Part shown: one piece after another, positions 1 to 8,359 of the stretch
Numbering within the stretch: the stretch's first letter is position 1
How the letters are laid out: each line of letters opens with the position of its first letter
DNA from: Gammaproteobacteria bacterium UBA7449
Lineage (GTDB): Bacteria; Pseudomonadota; Gammaproteobacteria; Pseudomonadales; Pseudohongiellaceae
Assembly: GCA_002477465.1 (NCBI GenBank)
Contig: DLPV01000003.1
Location: 33,770-97,769, forward strand
Length of the DNA stretch: 64,000 nucleotides
Reading direction: 5' to 3'
Notes under the pieces: model-generated
Told to the model about the DNA's origin: nothing
Seen by the model: only the letters and a program-made list of their open reading frames with translations
Databases searched by the model: none
Program-made: the position numbers and the translations under genes

Positions 1-334
1 GTACTTCTCTTGTAATGTCTGCTGTAAATGGTGGTAAGTTGCCTTCTAGAGATTGAAGATACTCCCACTCCATTCCTAGAAGCACAGACTCTATCGTCGA
101 TTGAACTCTAAATCTTTCAACTTCGCTGAGCTCAGCTCCGTTGTTGGCTTTGAACCAGATTTCAGCAATGTCTGTATCTTCGAAAACAGCTCGGCGAATA
201 TATCTCCTGTTTTCCAGCGTATCGGCAGATGTCTCAAGCTGCAACAATCTATTGTTCTGATTAATCTCGATTCCGACGAATACTATTCCTGCTACTACTC
301 CAATATTGGCTATAAGAGAAAGCCATGTGTTCAA
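1..334 (-). CDS. Small membrane-anchored hypothetical protein, 3' end outside the window
   Basis: Reading the minus strand from a TTG at 334 gives an open frame that continues past base 1. It begins MNTWLSLIANIGVVAGIVFV and then has IEINQNN, so one N-terminal membrane segment is followed by a charged, probably cytoplasmic domain. An in-frame stop lies upstream and no ATG is available, so TTG is the best start. The same N-terminal pattern (WLNLAAKIGVIGGLIFLAIG, then INQNN) occurs in the broken gene at 9845-10342, so the two are paralogues. I do not recognise a function. Confidence 0.55.
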   Translation of the reverse strand, partial: MNTWLSLIANIGVVAGIVFVGIEINQNNRLLQLETSADTLENRRYIRRAVFEDTDIAEIWFKANNGAELSEVERFRVQSTIESVLLGMEWEYLQSLEGNLPPFTADITREV

Positions 335-541
335 TTTCTCTAGCTTCGCAGTAAAAAGATCCTTTCGAGTTGCACTAGATCCGAGTTAGCACACATAACA
401 GCTTAATACGAAGCGGACTTCATATTCTTTTGGATGTTTGGTCTCAGTGTACGCGCGACACTTTTGAAATTGAAGATAAAATCATTTCGACAGTTAGGAT
501 ACATCTCGCGCAAACGAGCCGTCCCGGTTTTCGCGCCCATG

Positions 542-577
542 AAAAAGCCCCGGCAAATTGCTTTGTCGGGGCTTTTT
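542..577 (-). terminator. Rho-independent terminator after EF-G 2
   Basis: A perfect 11-bp stem pairs 542-552 with 567-577 around a 14-base loop. Read on the minus strand it ends in a run of T, just after the EF-G 2 stop at 594. The A-run/T-run symmetry means it could act in both directions. Confidence 0.85.
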
Positions 578-593
578 ACACAACAGTATCAGC

Positions 594-2687
594 TTACTTC
601 TTGGCTTTCGCTGCCTGTCTTTCTTTCTCTGCTTCTACCACAGCGTCAGAGACTGACTGCGGGCAAGGCATATAGTGCGAGAACTCCATAGAGAACTGAC
701 CACGACCGGAAGTCATGGTACGCAGGCTGCCAATGTAGCCGAACATTTCCGCAAGCGGCACATCCGCCTTGATGCGCACCCCCGTGGGTCCAGCGTCCTG
801 GTCTTTGATCATGCCGCGACGACGGTTTAAATCACCAATCACATCACCCACGTGATCTTCCGGTGTGAAGACATCGACCTTCATGATCGGCTCGATGAGC
901 TGGGGCGCAGCTTTCGGCATTGATTGTCGGTAAGCGCCACGTGCAGCAAGCTCGAAAGCCACCGCGGAGGAATCCACTGCGTGAAAGCCACCATCATAGA
1001 GTTCGATTTCAACATCGAGCACCGGAAAGCCCGCGATTGGGCCATGCTCCATCATGCCCTCAAATCCCTTCTCAATCGCTGGGAAGAATTCTTTTGGTAC
1101 ATTACCGCCCACAACTGTGGAGCCAAATGCATAGCCGCTGCCTGGCTCGCCGGGCTTAATGCGGTAATCAATCTTACCGAACTGACCAGATCCACCTGAT
1201 TGCTTCTTGTGGGTGTAGCTATCTTCGATTTCCTGAGTAATGGTTTCACGGTAGGCAACCTGAGGTGCACCGACTTCCAGCTCAACGCCGTAGGTACGCT
1301 TCAAGATATCGACTTTAATATCCAGGTGCAGCTCGCCCATGCCTTTGAGGATGGTTTCGCCGGAATCTTCGTCGGTCTCAACACGGAATGAAGGATCTTC
1401 CGCGACCATCTTGCCAATCGCGATGCTCATCTTCTCGACGCTGCTCTTGTCTTTCGGTGAAACTGCAATTGAGATAACCGGATCCGGAAAGATCATGGGC
1501 TCAAGCGTACAAGGGTGATCAGGGCTACACAGAGTGTGACCTGTTTGCACGACCTTCATGCCAACAATGGCAAAAATATCACCGGCCTGCGCTCTATCAA
1601 TTTCATTTCGGTCATCGGCGTGCATTTCCACCATGCGGCCAACGCGCTCGGTTTTGCCTGTGAATGAGTTCAGGATCGTGTCGCCTTTGTTTACTGCACC
1701 GGAGTAAACCCGAACGAAGGTCAGGGCTCCAAAGCGGTCATCCATGATCTTGAAAGCCAATGCACGGAATGGCTCGTTTTCATCAACCAGAGCGACTTCA
1801 CCGTTGGGCTCACCTGCCTCATCGGTTAATGGCTGCGGGTCAACCTCAGTCGGATTCGGCAGGAAATCAACAACCGCATCCAGAACCAGTTGAATACCCT
1901 TGTCCTTGAACGCCGAACCACAGTAAGTGGGGAAGAAGTCCAAAGCGATCGTTCCCTTACGGATGCAGCGCTTGATGTCATCGATGGAGGGCTCTTCACC
2001 TTCCAGATAAGACTCCATCAAGTCGTCATCTTGCTCAACAGCCATTTCAATCAGCTTTTCACGGTATTCCTCAACCTGATCAACCATGTCTTCCGGCACA
2101 TCGCGGAGCTCGAATTTTTCAGGATTGCCTGGATCAGGCCAGATGTGTGCTTTACGGGTCAGCAAATCTACGACGCCGATAAAATCATCTTCAGTGCCGA
2201 TAGGCAGTACCATGACCAGAGGATTCGCGCCAAGCACGTTCTCAACCTGACCAACAACTCGGAGGAAGTCTGCGCCTACACGGTCCAGCTTATTGACGAA
2301 AATAATGCGCGAGACTTCTGACTCGTTGGCGTAACGCCAGTTGGTTTCTGACTGGGGCTCAACACCGCCTGAGCCACAGAAAACACCTACCCCGCCATCC
2401 AGTACTTTGAGCGAGCGATACACCTCAACAGTGAAATCAACGTGCCCCGGGGTATCAATTATGTTCAGACGGTGATCTTTCCAGAAACAGGTGGTCGCCG
2501 CAGACTGGATCGTAATGCCGCGCTCTTTTTCCTGATCCATGAAATCCGTTGTTGCGGCACCATCATGCACTTCACCGGTTTTATGGATCTTACCGGTCAG
2601 TTTAAGAATGCGCTCAGTGGTCGTGGTTTTACCGGCGTCAACGTGGGCGAAAATACCTATGTTTCTATAAAGTGATAAATCGGTCAT
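594..2687 (-). CDS. fusA2: Elongation factor G, second paralogue (EF-G 2)
   Basis: Ribosomal translocase-type GTPase, about 697 residues, the normal EF-G length. The P-loop AHVDAGKTTTTE, the switch region RGITIQSAA, DTPGH and NKLD are all present, followed by the EF-G domains II-V. The N-terminus MTDLSLYRNIGIFAHVDAGK and the tract CGSGGVEPQSETNWRYANES resemble the second EF-G of Vibrio and other gammaproteobacteria rather than the canonical str-operon copy; no rpsL, rpsG or tufA is nearby, which agrees. I start at the ATG at 2687; an in-frame TTG twelve bases upstream is possible. A strong terminator follows. The exact role of this paralogue (elongation, recycling or stress) cannot be read from sequence. 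Confidence 0.93.
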   Translation of the reverse strand: MTDLSLYRNIGIFAHVDAGKTTTTERILKLTGKIHKTGEVHDGAATTDFMDQEKERGITIQSAATTCFWKDHRLNIIDTPGHVDFTVEVYRSLKVLDGGVGVFCGSGGVEPQSETNWRYANESEVSRIIFVNKLDRVGADFLRVVGQVENVLGANPLVMVLPIGTEDDFIGVVDLLTRKAHIWPDPGNPEKFELRDVPEDMVDQVEEYREKLIEMAVEQDDDLMESYLEGEEPSIDDIKRCIRKGTIALDFFPTYCGSAFKDKGIQLVLDAVVDFLPNPTEVDPQPLTDEAGEPNGEVALVDENEPFRALAFKIMDDRFGALTFVRVYSGAVNKGDTILNSFTGKTERVGRMVEMHADDRNEIDRAQAGDIFAIVGMKVVQTGHTLCSPDHPCTLEPMIFPDPVISIAVSPKDKSSVEKMSIAIGKMVAEDPSFRVETDEDSGETILKGMGELHLDIKVDILKRTYGVELEVGAPQVAYRETITQEIEDSYTHKKQSGGSGQFGKIDYRIKPGEPGSGYAFGSTVVGGNVPKEFFPAIEKGFEGMMEHGPIAGFPVLDVEIELYDGGFHAVDSSAVAFELAARGAYRQSMPKAAPQLIEPIMKVDVFTPEDHVGDVIGDLNRRRGMIKDQDAGPTGVRIKADVPLAEMFGYIGSLRTMTSGRGQFSMEFSHYMPCPQSVSDAVVEAEKERQAAKAKK

Positions 2688-2906
2688 TGTGCTGCTCAAA
2701 GGTTAGCTATCGGGATACGTGAAAAAATGGTGCGATATCATACTAGATTTCACCTTGAAGCGAGAGATAATAATGAAGAAAGAGCTGAGAAACGGTCAAG
2801 AATTCACCTGATTTGCCACAAAACTGACCTCCCCAGCTGCTCGGAGCCTGAAAATAGGTAAGTGAACGACTAACCCGGGAACCCTTGGCCTGATTAACAG
2901 CCATAA

Positions 2907-2931
2907 AAAAGCCGAGCAAAGCCCGGCTTTT
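2907..2931 (-). terminator. Probable terminator after the copper monooxygenase fusion gene
   Basis: An 11-bp stem with one mismatch (2907-2917 with 2921-2931) has a 3-base loop. On the minus strand it is GC-rich and ends in T residues, about 30 bases after the stop at 2964. Confidence 0.75.
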
Positions 2932-2963
2932 CTGGTTCTCTCGTCTCGAGAACAGGAGCAGAC

Positions 2964-4670
2964 TTAGTCGTCGCCGCCCTGATTGGTGAACTTGTAGTTC
3001 ACCACACCGAAGAACATCTCGTCCCAACTCTCATTACCCCAGGGCACTGAGCGCTCAGGGTCAGGGTTGGCTGGGTTCTGGGTGGAGTTGTCGAAGGCGC
3101 CCACTACACGGATCTCTGTGCCTGCCGGAACCAGCTTGGGCTCTTCATACAGGTATGACAGTTGCCAGTTGTAGTTGTACTTGGCGACATTGATCAGCTC
3201 TTCAGTCGTGCCGTCTGGATAGTCAGCGTAGAAACGCATGTACTTGCCGCGGAAGTGCATATGCGGCGTGAAGCTATACAGATGGGCTTCGCGATCGATG
3301 GAGATGGTCTGAACCTGCTCAAAGGCGGGATCGTTTGGCGGGATATCAGACCAGTTGAATGGAAAGATACAGGCGCACTGACCTGACATTCTCTCTGATG
3401 GAGGCTCATCCTCTGGATAGAACCACACACCAACCTGACTGTTGTCAGTGGTTTCCTTACCGTAAGGCGTGTAGTGCATGTTCAGGTGCAGCACGGAACC
3501 CGCCTTAATCAAACCGCCAGTATCGGGTGGATTCATCTCTTGAATGAAGCCTGGAATATAGGCTGCAATATTAGCCTTGTCTGGGTTACCCGGTCCGCGC
3601 AGGAAACCCCGACGAGGCTCATCACCCGGGAAGTCCAGGCGATTGACCGTATGGTGCAATACCGCGCGGTCTCCAGCGATTATCTGGCTACCCTTCATCC
3701 AGCGATCTTCAGGCATGTCGAAAACGACTTCGACGTTAACAAACACGCCGTTGCCAGTGGCTGGAACCGTAGTCGCTGGAATATCCAGGATCATGTCTGG
3801 CTCACCATAGGCCCACTTGGTTTCTGGCCAGGTCAACTGAGTCAGCGGATCTTCGTTGCCATCTCTAGGCGCACCGGCTTCAGCCCAAGCAATGATGTTT
3901 CGGACGTCCTGTTCTTCGATCTGGCGGTCATTCAAGAAATCACCAATGTGACCATCGATGGCGCCTGGCGGCATGCGCTTGGTCATCAGGACCTCGCGAA
4001 TCATGGGAGACCAGCCCTGCACCATGGCATGGCTGTCCATCGCGAAAGGCGCAACCCCGCCTTCGCGGTGGCAGGCAGCACACTGCTCAGCCAGCACTGG
4101 CGCAATGTCAGCAACATAAGAAGGCACAGGCGTCTCTGCGTAACTGATCTCGGCACCAGCGACCGCAATTTCTGGGGTGCTCACGTCGTCACCAGCCAGA
4201 ATCTCAGTCAATGCAGTCTCTGCACCGTCAACGCTACCGCGGTATTGCACGGTAAAGCGGCTAGGGTCGAAGATCAGCACCTGGCCAGTGTGGGATATCC
4301 CCATGGCCTCGGAGATAACACGATGGTCATCCATCAAAACCGGGATATCGACGCCGTATTCGGCGACTTCAGCAACAACGGCTGCCCGATTCTCGAGACC
4401 CATCGGATTGATCATCAGGAATTCCACACCCTTGGCGTCAAATTCTGCTTTCAGCGCAGTGAACGCAGGCAAAGCTGCTTCCGTTGCATCGCTGTCGACC
4501 GCCTGGACCAGGAAAGCAACGGCTTCATGGTCATCCAGGTAGCTCATGCTGTGGTGATAACCATCCTGGTCAATCAGCGCAAAGTCGCCAACTCTTTCCT
4601 GCGCCGCGGCCAGTCCTGGCAACATTGCAGCAGCGAGAAGCGCGTATTTCATCTTGCTCGGCGTTTTCAC
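2964..4670 (-). CDS. Exported thioredoxin-fold / cytochrome c / copper type II monooxygenase-like fusion
   Basis: A 568-residue secreted protein. A signal peptide ends near AAAQ (about residue 23). Residues about 25-155 look like a redoxin (AhpC/TSA-TlpA) fold but contain no cysteine. A CAACH haem c site follows near residue 195. The C-terminal half resembles peptidylglycine monooxygenase/dopamine hydroxylase: LHHTVN (CuH His pair), LHLNMHY (third CuH His), HMHFRGK (CuM His pair) and DEMFF (CuM Met motif). The likely job is copper-dependent hydroxylation in the periplasm with electrons delivered by the fused haem; the substrate is unknown. GTG start at 4670, with a GAGGAG ribosome site seven to ten bases upstream. 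Monocistronic by appearance. Confidence 0.82.
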   Translation of the reverse strand: MKTPSKMKYALLAAAMLPGLAAAQERVGDFALIDQDGYHHSMSYLDDHEAVAFLVQAVDSDATEAALPAFTALKAEFDAKGVEFLMINPMGLENRAAVVAEVAEYGVDIPVLMDDHRVISEAMGISHTGQVLIFDPSRFTVQYRGSVDGAETALTEILAGDDVSTPEIAVAGAEISYAETPVPSYVADIAPVLAEQCAACHREGGVAPFAMDSHAMVQGWSPMIREVLMTKRMPPGAIDGHIGDFLNDRQIEEQDVRNIIAWAEAGAPRDGNEDPLTQLTWPETKWAYGEPDMILDIPATTVPATGNGVFVNVEVVFDMPEDRWMKGSQIIAGDRAVLHHTVNRLDFPGDEPRRGFLRGPGNPDKANIAAYIPGFIQEMNPPDTGGLIKAGSVLHLNMHYTPYGKETTDNSQVGVWFYPEDEPPSERMSGQCACIFPFNWSDIPPNDPAFEQVQTISIDREAHLYSFTPHMHFRGKYMRFYADYPDGTTEELINVAKYNYNWQLSYLYEEPKLVPAGTEIRVVGAFDNSTQNPANPDPERSVPWGNESWDEMFFGVVNYKFTNQGGDD

Positions 4671-4893
4671 TTATTTCTCCTCAGACAGTCCCAAAGGATT
4701 CAATCGATTCGCAAGCGCCAGTGGGCATCGGCGCTGTCGCGAGTAAGCAGGGATTGGTGATTAACAAACCAACATCCCCCCGGAATTAAGACCTATAGCC
4801 TAATTACTACGACGTATTGCGTCAATTAGATTCGCCTCGACTCATCCCGAGAATTACACGCCTGGCGGCCAATTCAGGGCCGCCCTCTCAACA

Positions 4894-5688
4894 TCAGGGT
4901 ATGCGGATCAGCTCTAGCAACTTGGGGTAGAGCGCGGGATTGGCGATCAGCAGGTTCTTATTGTAGAACTGAGGATCAATATCTTCGGGCACGGGCCCGA
5001 AGTGCCCGCACTGCGCACCTGCTTCCTTGGCAATCAGACGGGCGGCCGCGAAGTCCCATAAACTCAGGCTTTCGTAGTAACCATCGAGACGACCGGCAGC
5101 GAGCCAGCAGATATCCAGGGCCGCAGAACCCAGGCGACGAATATCTGCACAGTTATGAAGGATATTACGCACACGTTCTACCATCTCATCTATTCCCTCC
5201 TTTATGTAAGGGAATCCGGTGGCAATGATGGTGCGGGAAAGTTCAGCTTCCTGCGCCACCCTGATGGTCTCGCCATTGAGAGTGGCGCCTTTCCCCAGCT
5301 CAGCGCAGAACATTTCGTCGGTGAAGGGGTTGTACACCACCCCAAGGCTGATCTGGGCATCGACACAATAGGCAATTGAGACAGCGGACTGGATGTGACC
5401 ATGGGCATAATTTACGGTGCCGTCGATTGGATCAACGATCCACACCGATGCATCAGATTTCCATACGCGCTGCAGCTCAGGTGATGACTCTTCTGAAAGA
5501 ATCAGGTGCGCAGGAAATTGCTGTTCGATGCGCGAGCGAATAAGTTCGTCCGCCATGATGTCAGCATTGGTGACCAACTCGGTGCCACCCTTATAATCAT
5601 GGGTCAGGTCTGCCTGTTCCCGCTCCAGCACGATCAGACCGCCCGCTTCCCGCGCTACCGCCTGGGTAAATTCCATTAGCTCTGTCAT
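4894..5688 (-). CDS. Inositol monophosphatase family protein (SuhB-like)
   Basis: 264 residues, the usual family length. The Mg-binding motifs are visible: SEES (motif with the metal Glu), WIVDPIDGTVNYAHG (signature 1) and SLWDFAAARLIAKEAGA (signature 2). Family members dephosphorylate inositol-1-phosphate or related sugar phosphates, and SuhB also contributes to antitermination; histidinol-phosphatase or 3'-phosphoadenosine phosphatase activity is also possible. It is divergently transcribed from the GtrA gene, so the short space to 5770 should hold both promoters. Confidence 0.88.
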   Translation of the reverse strand: MTELMEFTQAVAREAGGLIVLEREQADLTHDYKGGTELVTNADIMADELIRSRIEQQFPAHLILSEESSPELQRVWKSDASVWIVDPIDGTVNYAHGHIQSAVSIAYCVDAQISLGVVYNPFTDEMFCAELGKGATLNGETIRVAQEAELSRTIIATGFPYIKEGIDEMVERVRNILHNCADIRRLGSAALDICWLAAGRLDGYYESLSLWDFAAARLIAKEAGAQCGHFGPVPEDIDPQFYNKNLLIANPALYPKLLELIRIP

Positions 5689-5769
5689 TGCCGTTCCCGA
5701 TTCATAAAAAATGTGCTGATACTAAAGAGATGTCACGCTGCTGATGGTGATGCCGATAAGAATCTGGAT

Positions 5770-6219
5770 ATGTCAGCTCTCAACCGCGCGTTAAAATATG
5801 GTGTTTTCGCCACAATTGCCACCCTGATCAACCTGTCGACTCAGGAGCTTGCTATCAGGCTCTACAGCGGCCCCTTCGACATTTACGTTGCCCTGTTGCT
5901 TGGCACGGTCACCGGCCTGGTAAGCAAGTACACCCTCGATAAGCGCTATATCTTCGCCTACGCCACCAAATCTCACCGGCATAACCTGAACAAATTTCTC
6001 GCCTATACGTTCACGGGTGGTTTTACTACTGCTGTGTTCTGGGGGCTGGAGCTTGGCTTTGAATACTGGTTTGGTGGCAAAATCGCCCGCTATATCGGCG
6101 CCGTGATCGGATTGAGCATTGGATATGTTGTAAAATATCGGCTGGATAAACATCTGGTGTTTGCCCGCGCAGCTGATTCGGCAAGCCATAGTTTAAGCAG
6201 CCCAACGACAGAAACTTGA
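5770..6219 (+). CDS. GtrA family membrane protein
   Basis: About 149 residues from the ATG at 5770 (an upstream GTG would add an unconvincing tail). Four hydrophobic helices fit GtrA: about LKYGVFATIATLINL, VALLLGTVTGLVSKYTLDKRY, FTGGFTTAVFWGLE and YIGAVIGLSIGYVVKYRLDKH. The repeated (K/R)YxLDK ending of helices 2 and 4 is characteristic. GtrA proteins are linked to moving or retaining polyprenyl-linked sugars across the inner membrane. Next come DprE1-, DprE2- and UbiA-like genes; in Mycobacterium tuberculosis a GtrA protein (Rv3789) sits beside dprE1-dprE2 and is proposed to act in arabinan donor handling. I infer the same role here. Confidence 0.8.
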   Translation: MSALNRALKYGVFATIATLINLSTQELAIRLYSGPFDIYVALLLGTVTGLVSKYTLDKRYIFAYATKSHRHNLNKFLAYTFTGGFTTAVFWGLELGFEYWFGGKIARYIGAVIGLSIGYVVKYRLDKHLVFARAADSASHSLSSPTTET

Positions 6220-6281
6220 TCGAAAGCTAAAAAGCCTGCAAACACAAGGCAACCAATCCACCAACAGCGAAGAAACCACTG

Positions 6282-7619
6282 ATGCTTCTCACCGGCTGGG
6301 GTCGTTACCCAACTGTCACTTCACAAGTGACTGCACCTGGCAATGTCGATGCCCTGACCAAGCAACTGCCCGCGTACCCAAGCGGCACATGCCTCATCCC
6401 TCGGGGTGCGGGCCGCAGCTATGGTGACAGCGCACTGGCCGAGCAGGTGGTAAGTAGCCGCTTCCTGGATAACTTTATTGCGCTCGATGCTGACAACCTG
6501 CGCATCAGTTGCGGTGCCGGGGTAACCCTCGCTGAAGTTTTGAGGCTGTGCGTACCGCAGGGGCTGTTCCCGCCGGTATTGCCAGGCACAAAACACATCA
6601 GCATGGGCGGCGCAATTGCTGCAGACATTCACGGCAAGAATCATCATGTTGATGGCACATTCTGTGATCACGTCGAATCCATTTCCCTGGCACTGGCCAG
6701 CGGCGAGCTAGTGCACTGTTCTCGAAGCGAGAATAGCGAGCTATTTCATGCCACCTGCGGCGGCATGGGACTCACCGGCGTAATCGTGGAGGCCAGACTC
6801 AAGCTGGCAAAGGTTTCAAGTGTCTCAATTAATACTGAATCGATAGCTGCGGCGAATCTCAAGGAGAGCCTTACGCTGCTGAATGAGCACAATGAAAAGA
6901 AATACGTGGTGGCCTGGGTCGATTGCCTGGCGCGCGGCGCCGCGCTAGGTCGCGGCATCATTCACTGCGGCGATCACAGCGATGCTGGCGAGCTTCGACA
7001 TCGGGAAAGCAGTAGCATTGGCGTGCCGTTCACCACACCGGGTTTACTGCTCAACCGCGTCACCATGGCAACCTTTAATAATCTCTACTTCAATCGTCAC
7101 TCGTGGGCAAAGGGTGCGCGGCAGCAGTACTACGACAAGTTCTTCTTCCCATTGGACAGCATCCGCAACTGGAACCGGCTTTATGGCAGCAGGGGCTTCT
7201 TGCAATACCAGTTTGTGTTACCGGACGAATCTGCTGAAAGCGGCTTGACGGAGATACTCGGGGCCGTGAGTAGCGCTGGCAAGGGTTCCTTCCTTGCCGT
7301 ACTGAAACGTTTCGGCGCAGCCAACGAAAACCTGTTGTCCTTCCCGCGGGCAGGACTCACCCTGACCCTGGACTTCAAGTTTGAGCCCAGCTTACTTTCG
7401 TTGCTGGATGAACTTGATGCCATGGTGTTGGCACATGGCGGTCGCCTATACCTGGCTAAAGATGCGCGCATGAGTGAAGCAGTATTCAAACAAAGCTATC
7501 CCAATTGGGAGGCGTTTAAAGCCATCAAGGACCGGGTCGATCCGGACGGCCTGTTTGCGTCGATGCAATCGAATCGACTTGGTTTAAGCGGTGCCGACAT
7601 GGGATCATCGACAGCATGA
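6282..7619 (+). CDS. dprE1: FAD-linked oxidase, DprE1-like (decaprenylphosphoryl-ribose 2-oxidase type)
   Basis: 445 residues. The N-terminal FAD-binding (vanillyl-alcohol oxidase type) domain shows PRGAGRSYGDSAL and VLPGTKHISMGGAIAADIHG, then HATCGGMGLTGVI; a C-terminal domain typical of DprE1 follows, ending with WEAFKAIKDRVDPDGLF. DprE1 oxidises the 2-hydroxyl of polyprenyl-phosphoryl-beta-D-ribose to a keto intermediate that DprE2 reduces to the D-arabinose form. The next gene starts inside its stop codon (ATGA, four-base overlap), so the two are translationally coupled as in mycobacteria. The lipid is probably shorter than decaprenol here. Confidence 0.85.
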   Translation: MLLTGWGRYPTVTSQVTAPGNVDALTKQLPAYPSGTCLIPRGAGRSYGDSALAEQVVSSRFLDNFIALDADNLRISCGAGVTLAEVLRLCVPQGLFPPVLPGTKHISMGGAIAADIHGKNHHVDGTFCDHVESISLALASGELVHCSRSENSELFHATCGGMGLTGVIVEARLKLAKVSSVSINTESIAAANLKESLTLLNEHNEKKYVVAWVDCLARGAALGRGIIHCGDHSDAGELRHRESSSIGVPFTTPGLLLNRVTMATFNNLYFNRHSWAKGARQQYYDKFFFPLDSIRNWNRLYGSRGFLQYQFVLPDESAESGLTEILGAVSSAGKGSFLAVLKRFGAANENLLSFPRAGLTLTLDFKFEPSLLSLLDELDAMVLAHGGRLYLAKDARMSEAVFKQSYPNWEAFKAIKDRVDPDGLFASMQSNRLGLSGADMGSSTA

Positions 7620-8356
7620 ACATTCTCATCATCGGCGCCAACTCTGCGATTGCCAATGCCGTGGCCCGGCGCTATGCCGCTCGCCACTGCAGCCTGTTCC
7701 TGGTGGCGCGCAACGAGAAACGTCTGCAGACCCAGCGGCAAGACCTCGAAGTACGGGGTGCGAAACGGGTAGGAATCCATGTACTGAATGTGCTGGAGCA
7801 CGATAAGCACGCAGAGGCCATTAAGGCCGGACACGCTTTCTTCGATGGCGCGGATATCGATATCGCTCTGATTAGTCACGGCTCACTGCCGGACCAGGAC
7901 GCCGCAGAGGCAGACTTCGAATTGGCAAAACGGGAGATCGACGTGAACGGTCTGAGCGTGATCTCTCTACTTTCCCATCTCATTCCCCCTTTTAAAGCGC
8001 AGGGTCGGGGCATATTGGCGGTAGTCACTTCGGTAGCAGGCGATCGCGGACGCCAGCCTAATTTCATTTACGGCGCCGCCAAATCCCTGGTGTCGACCTA
8101 TCTGCAGGGCCTGCGCGGTAAACTGCTGCCGCACGGTATACATGTCGTCGATATTCGCCCAGGTCTGGTGGATTCGCCAATGACGGCGCAGTTTGAGAAA
8201 GGTGCGCTGTGGTCCACGCCGGAACTGGTAGCTGCCCCTATAGAGAAGGCCATCGATGGCAAGCGGCACACGGTCTATGTACCCGGCTATTGGCGCATTA
8301 TCATGGGCATCGTGTGTTCAATTCCCGAGGTGGTCTTCAAACGACTCAAGCTGTAA
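7616..8356 (+). CDS. dprE2: SDR-family reductase, DprE2-like
   Basis: 246 residues, classical short-chain dehydrogenase. MNILIIGANSAIANAVARRY is the nucleotide-binding start, HGSLPDQDAA lies where the NAG motif falls, and the catalytic YGAAK motif is in FIYGAAKSLVSTYLQGLRGK. DIRPGLVDSPMT follows, as in DprE2. Expected reaction: NADH-dependent reduction of the 2-keto sugar lipid made by DprE1, completing ribose-to-arabinose epimerisation on a polyprenyl phosphate. A hydrophobic C-terminal stretch (WRIIMGIVCSIP) may hold it at the membrane. Overlaps dprE1 by four bases and is separated from the next gene by three. Confidence 0.85.
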   Translation: MNILIIGANSAIANAVARRYAARHCSLFLVARNEKRLQTQRQDLEVRGAKRVGIHVLNVLEHDKHAEAIKAGHAFFDGADIDIALISHGSLPDQDAAEADFELAKREIDVNGLSVISLLSHLIPPFKAQGRGILAVVTSVAGDRGRQPNFIYGAAKSLVSTYLQGLRGKLLPHGIHVVDIRPGLVDSPMTAQFEKGALWSTPELVAAPIEKAIDGKRHTVYVPGYWRIIMGIVCSIPEVVFKRLKL

Positions 8357-8359
8357 ATT

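Noticed and set aside
2743..3027. A 94-codon minus-strand gene overlapping the fusion gene's end
   Set aside because: It runs through the terminator at 2907-2931 and shares no recognisable pattern.
3474..4760. A 428-codon open frame on the + strand
   Set aside because: It lies antisense to the copper monooxygenase fusion, whose frame has a signal peptide, haem and copper motifs; the + frame has no family pattern and odd composition.
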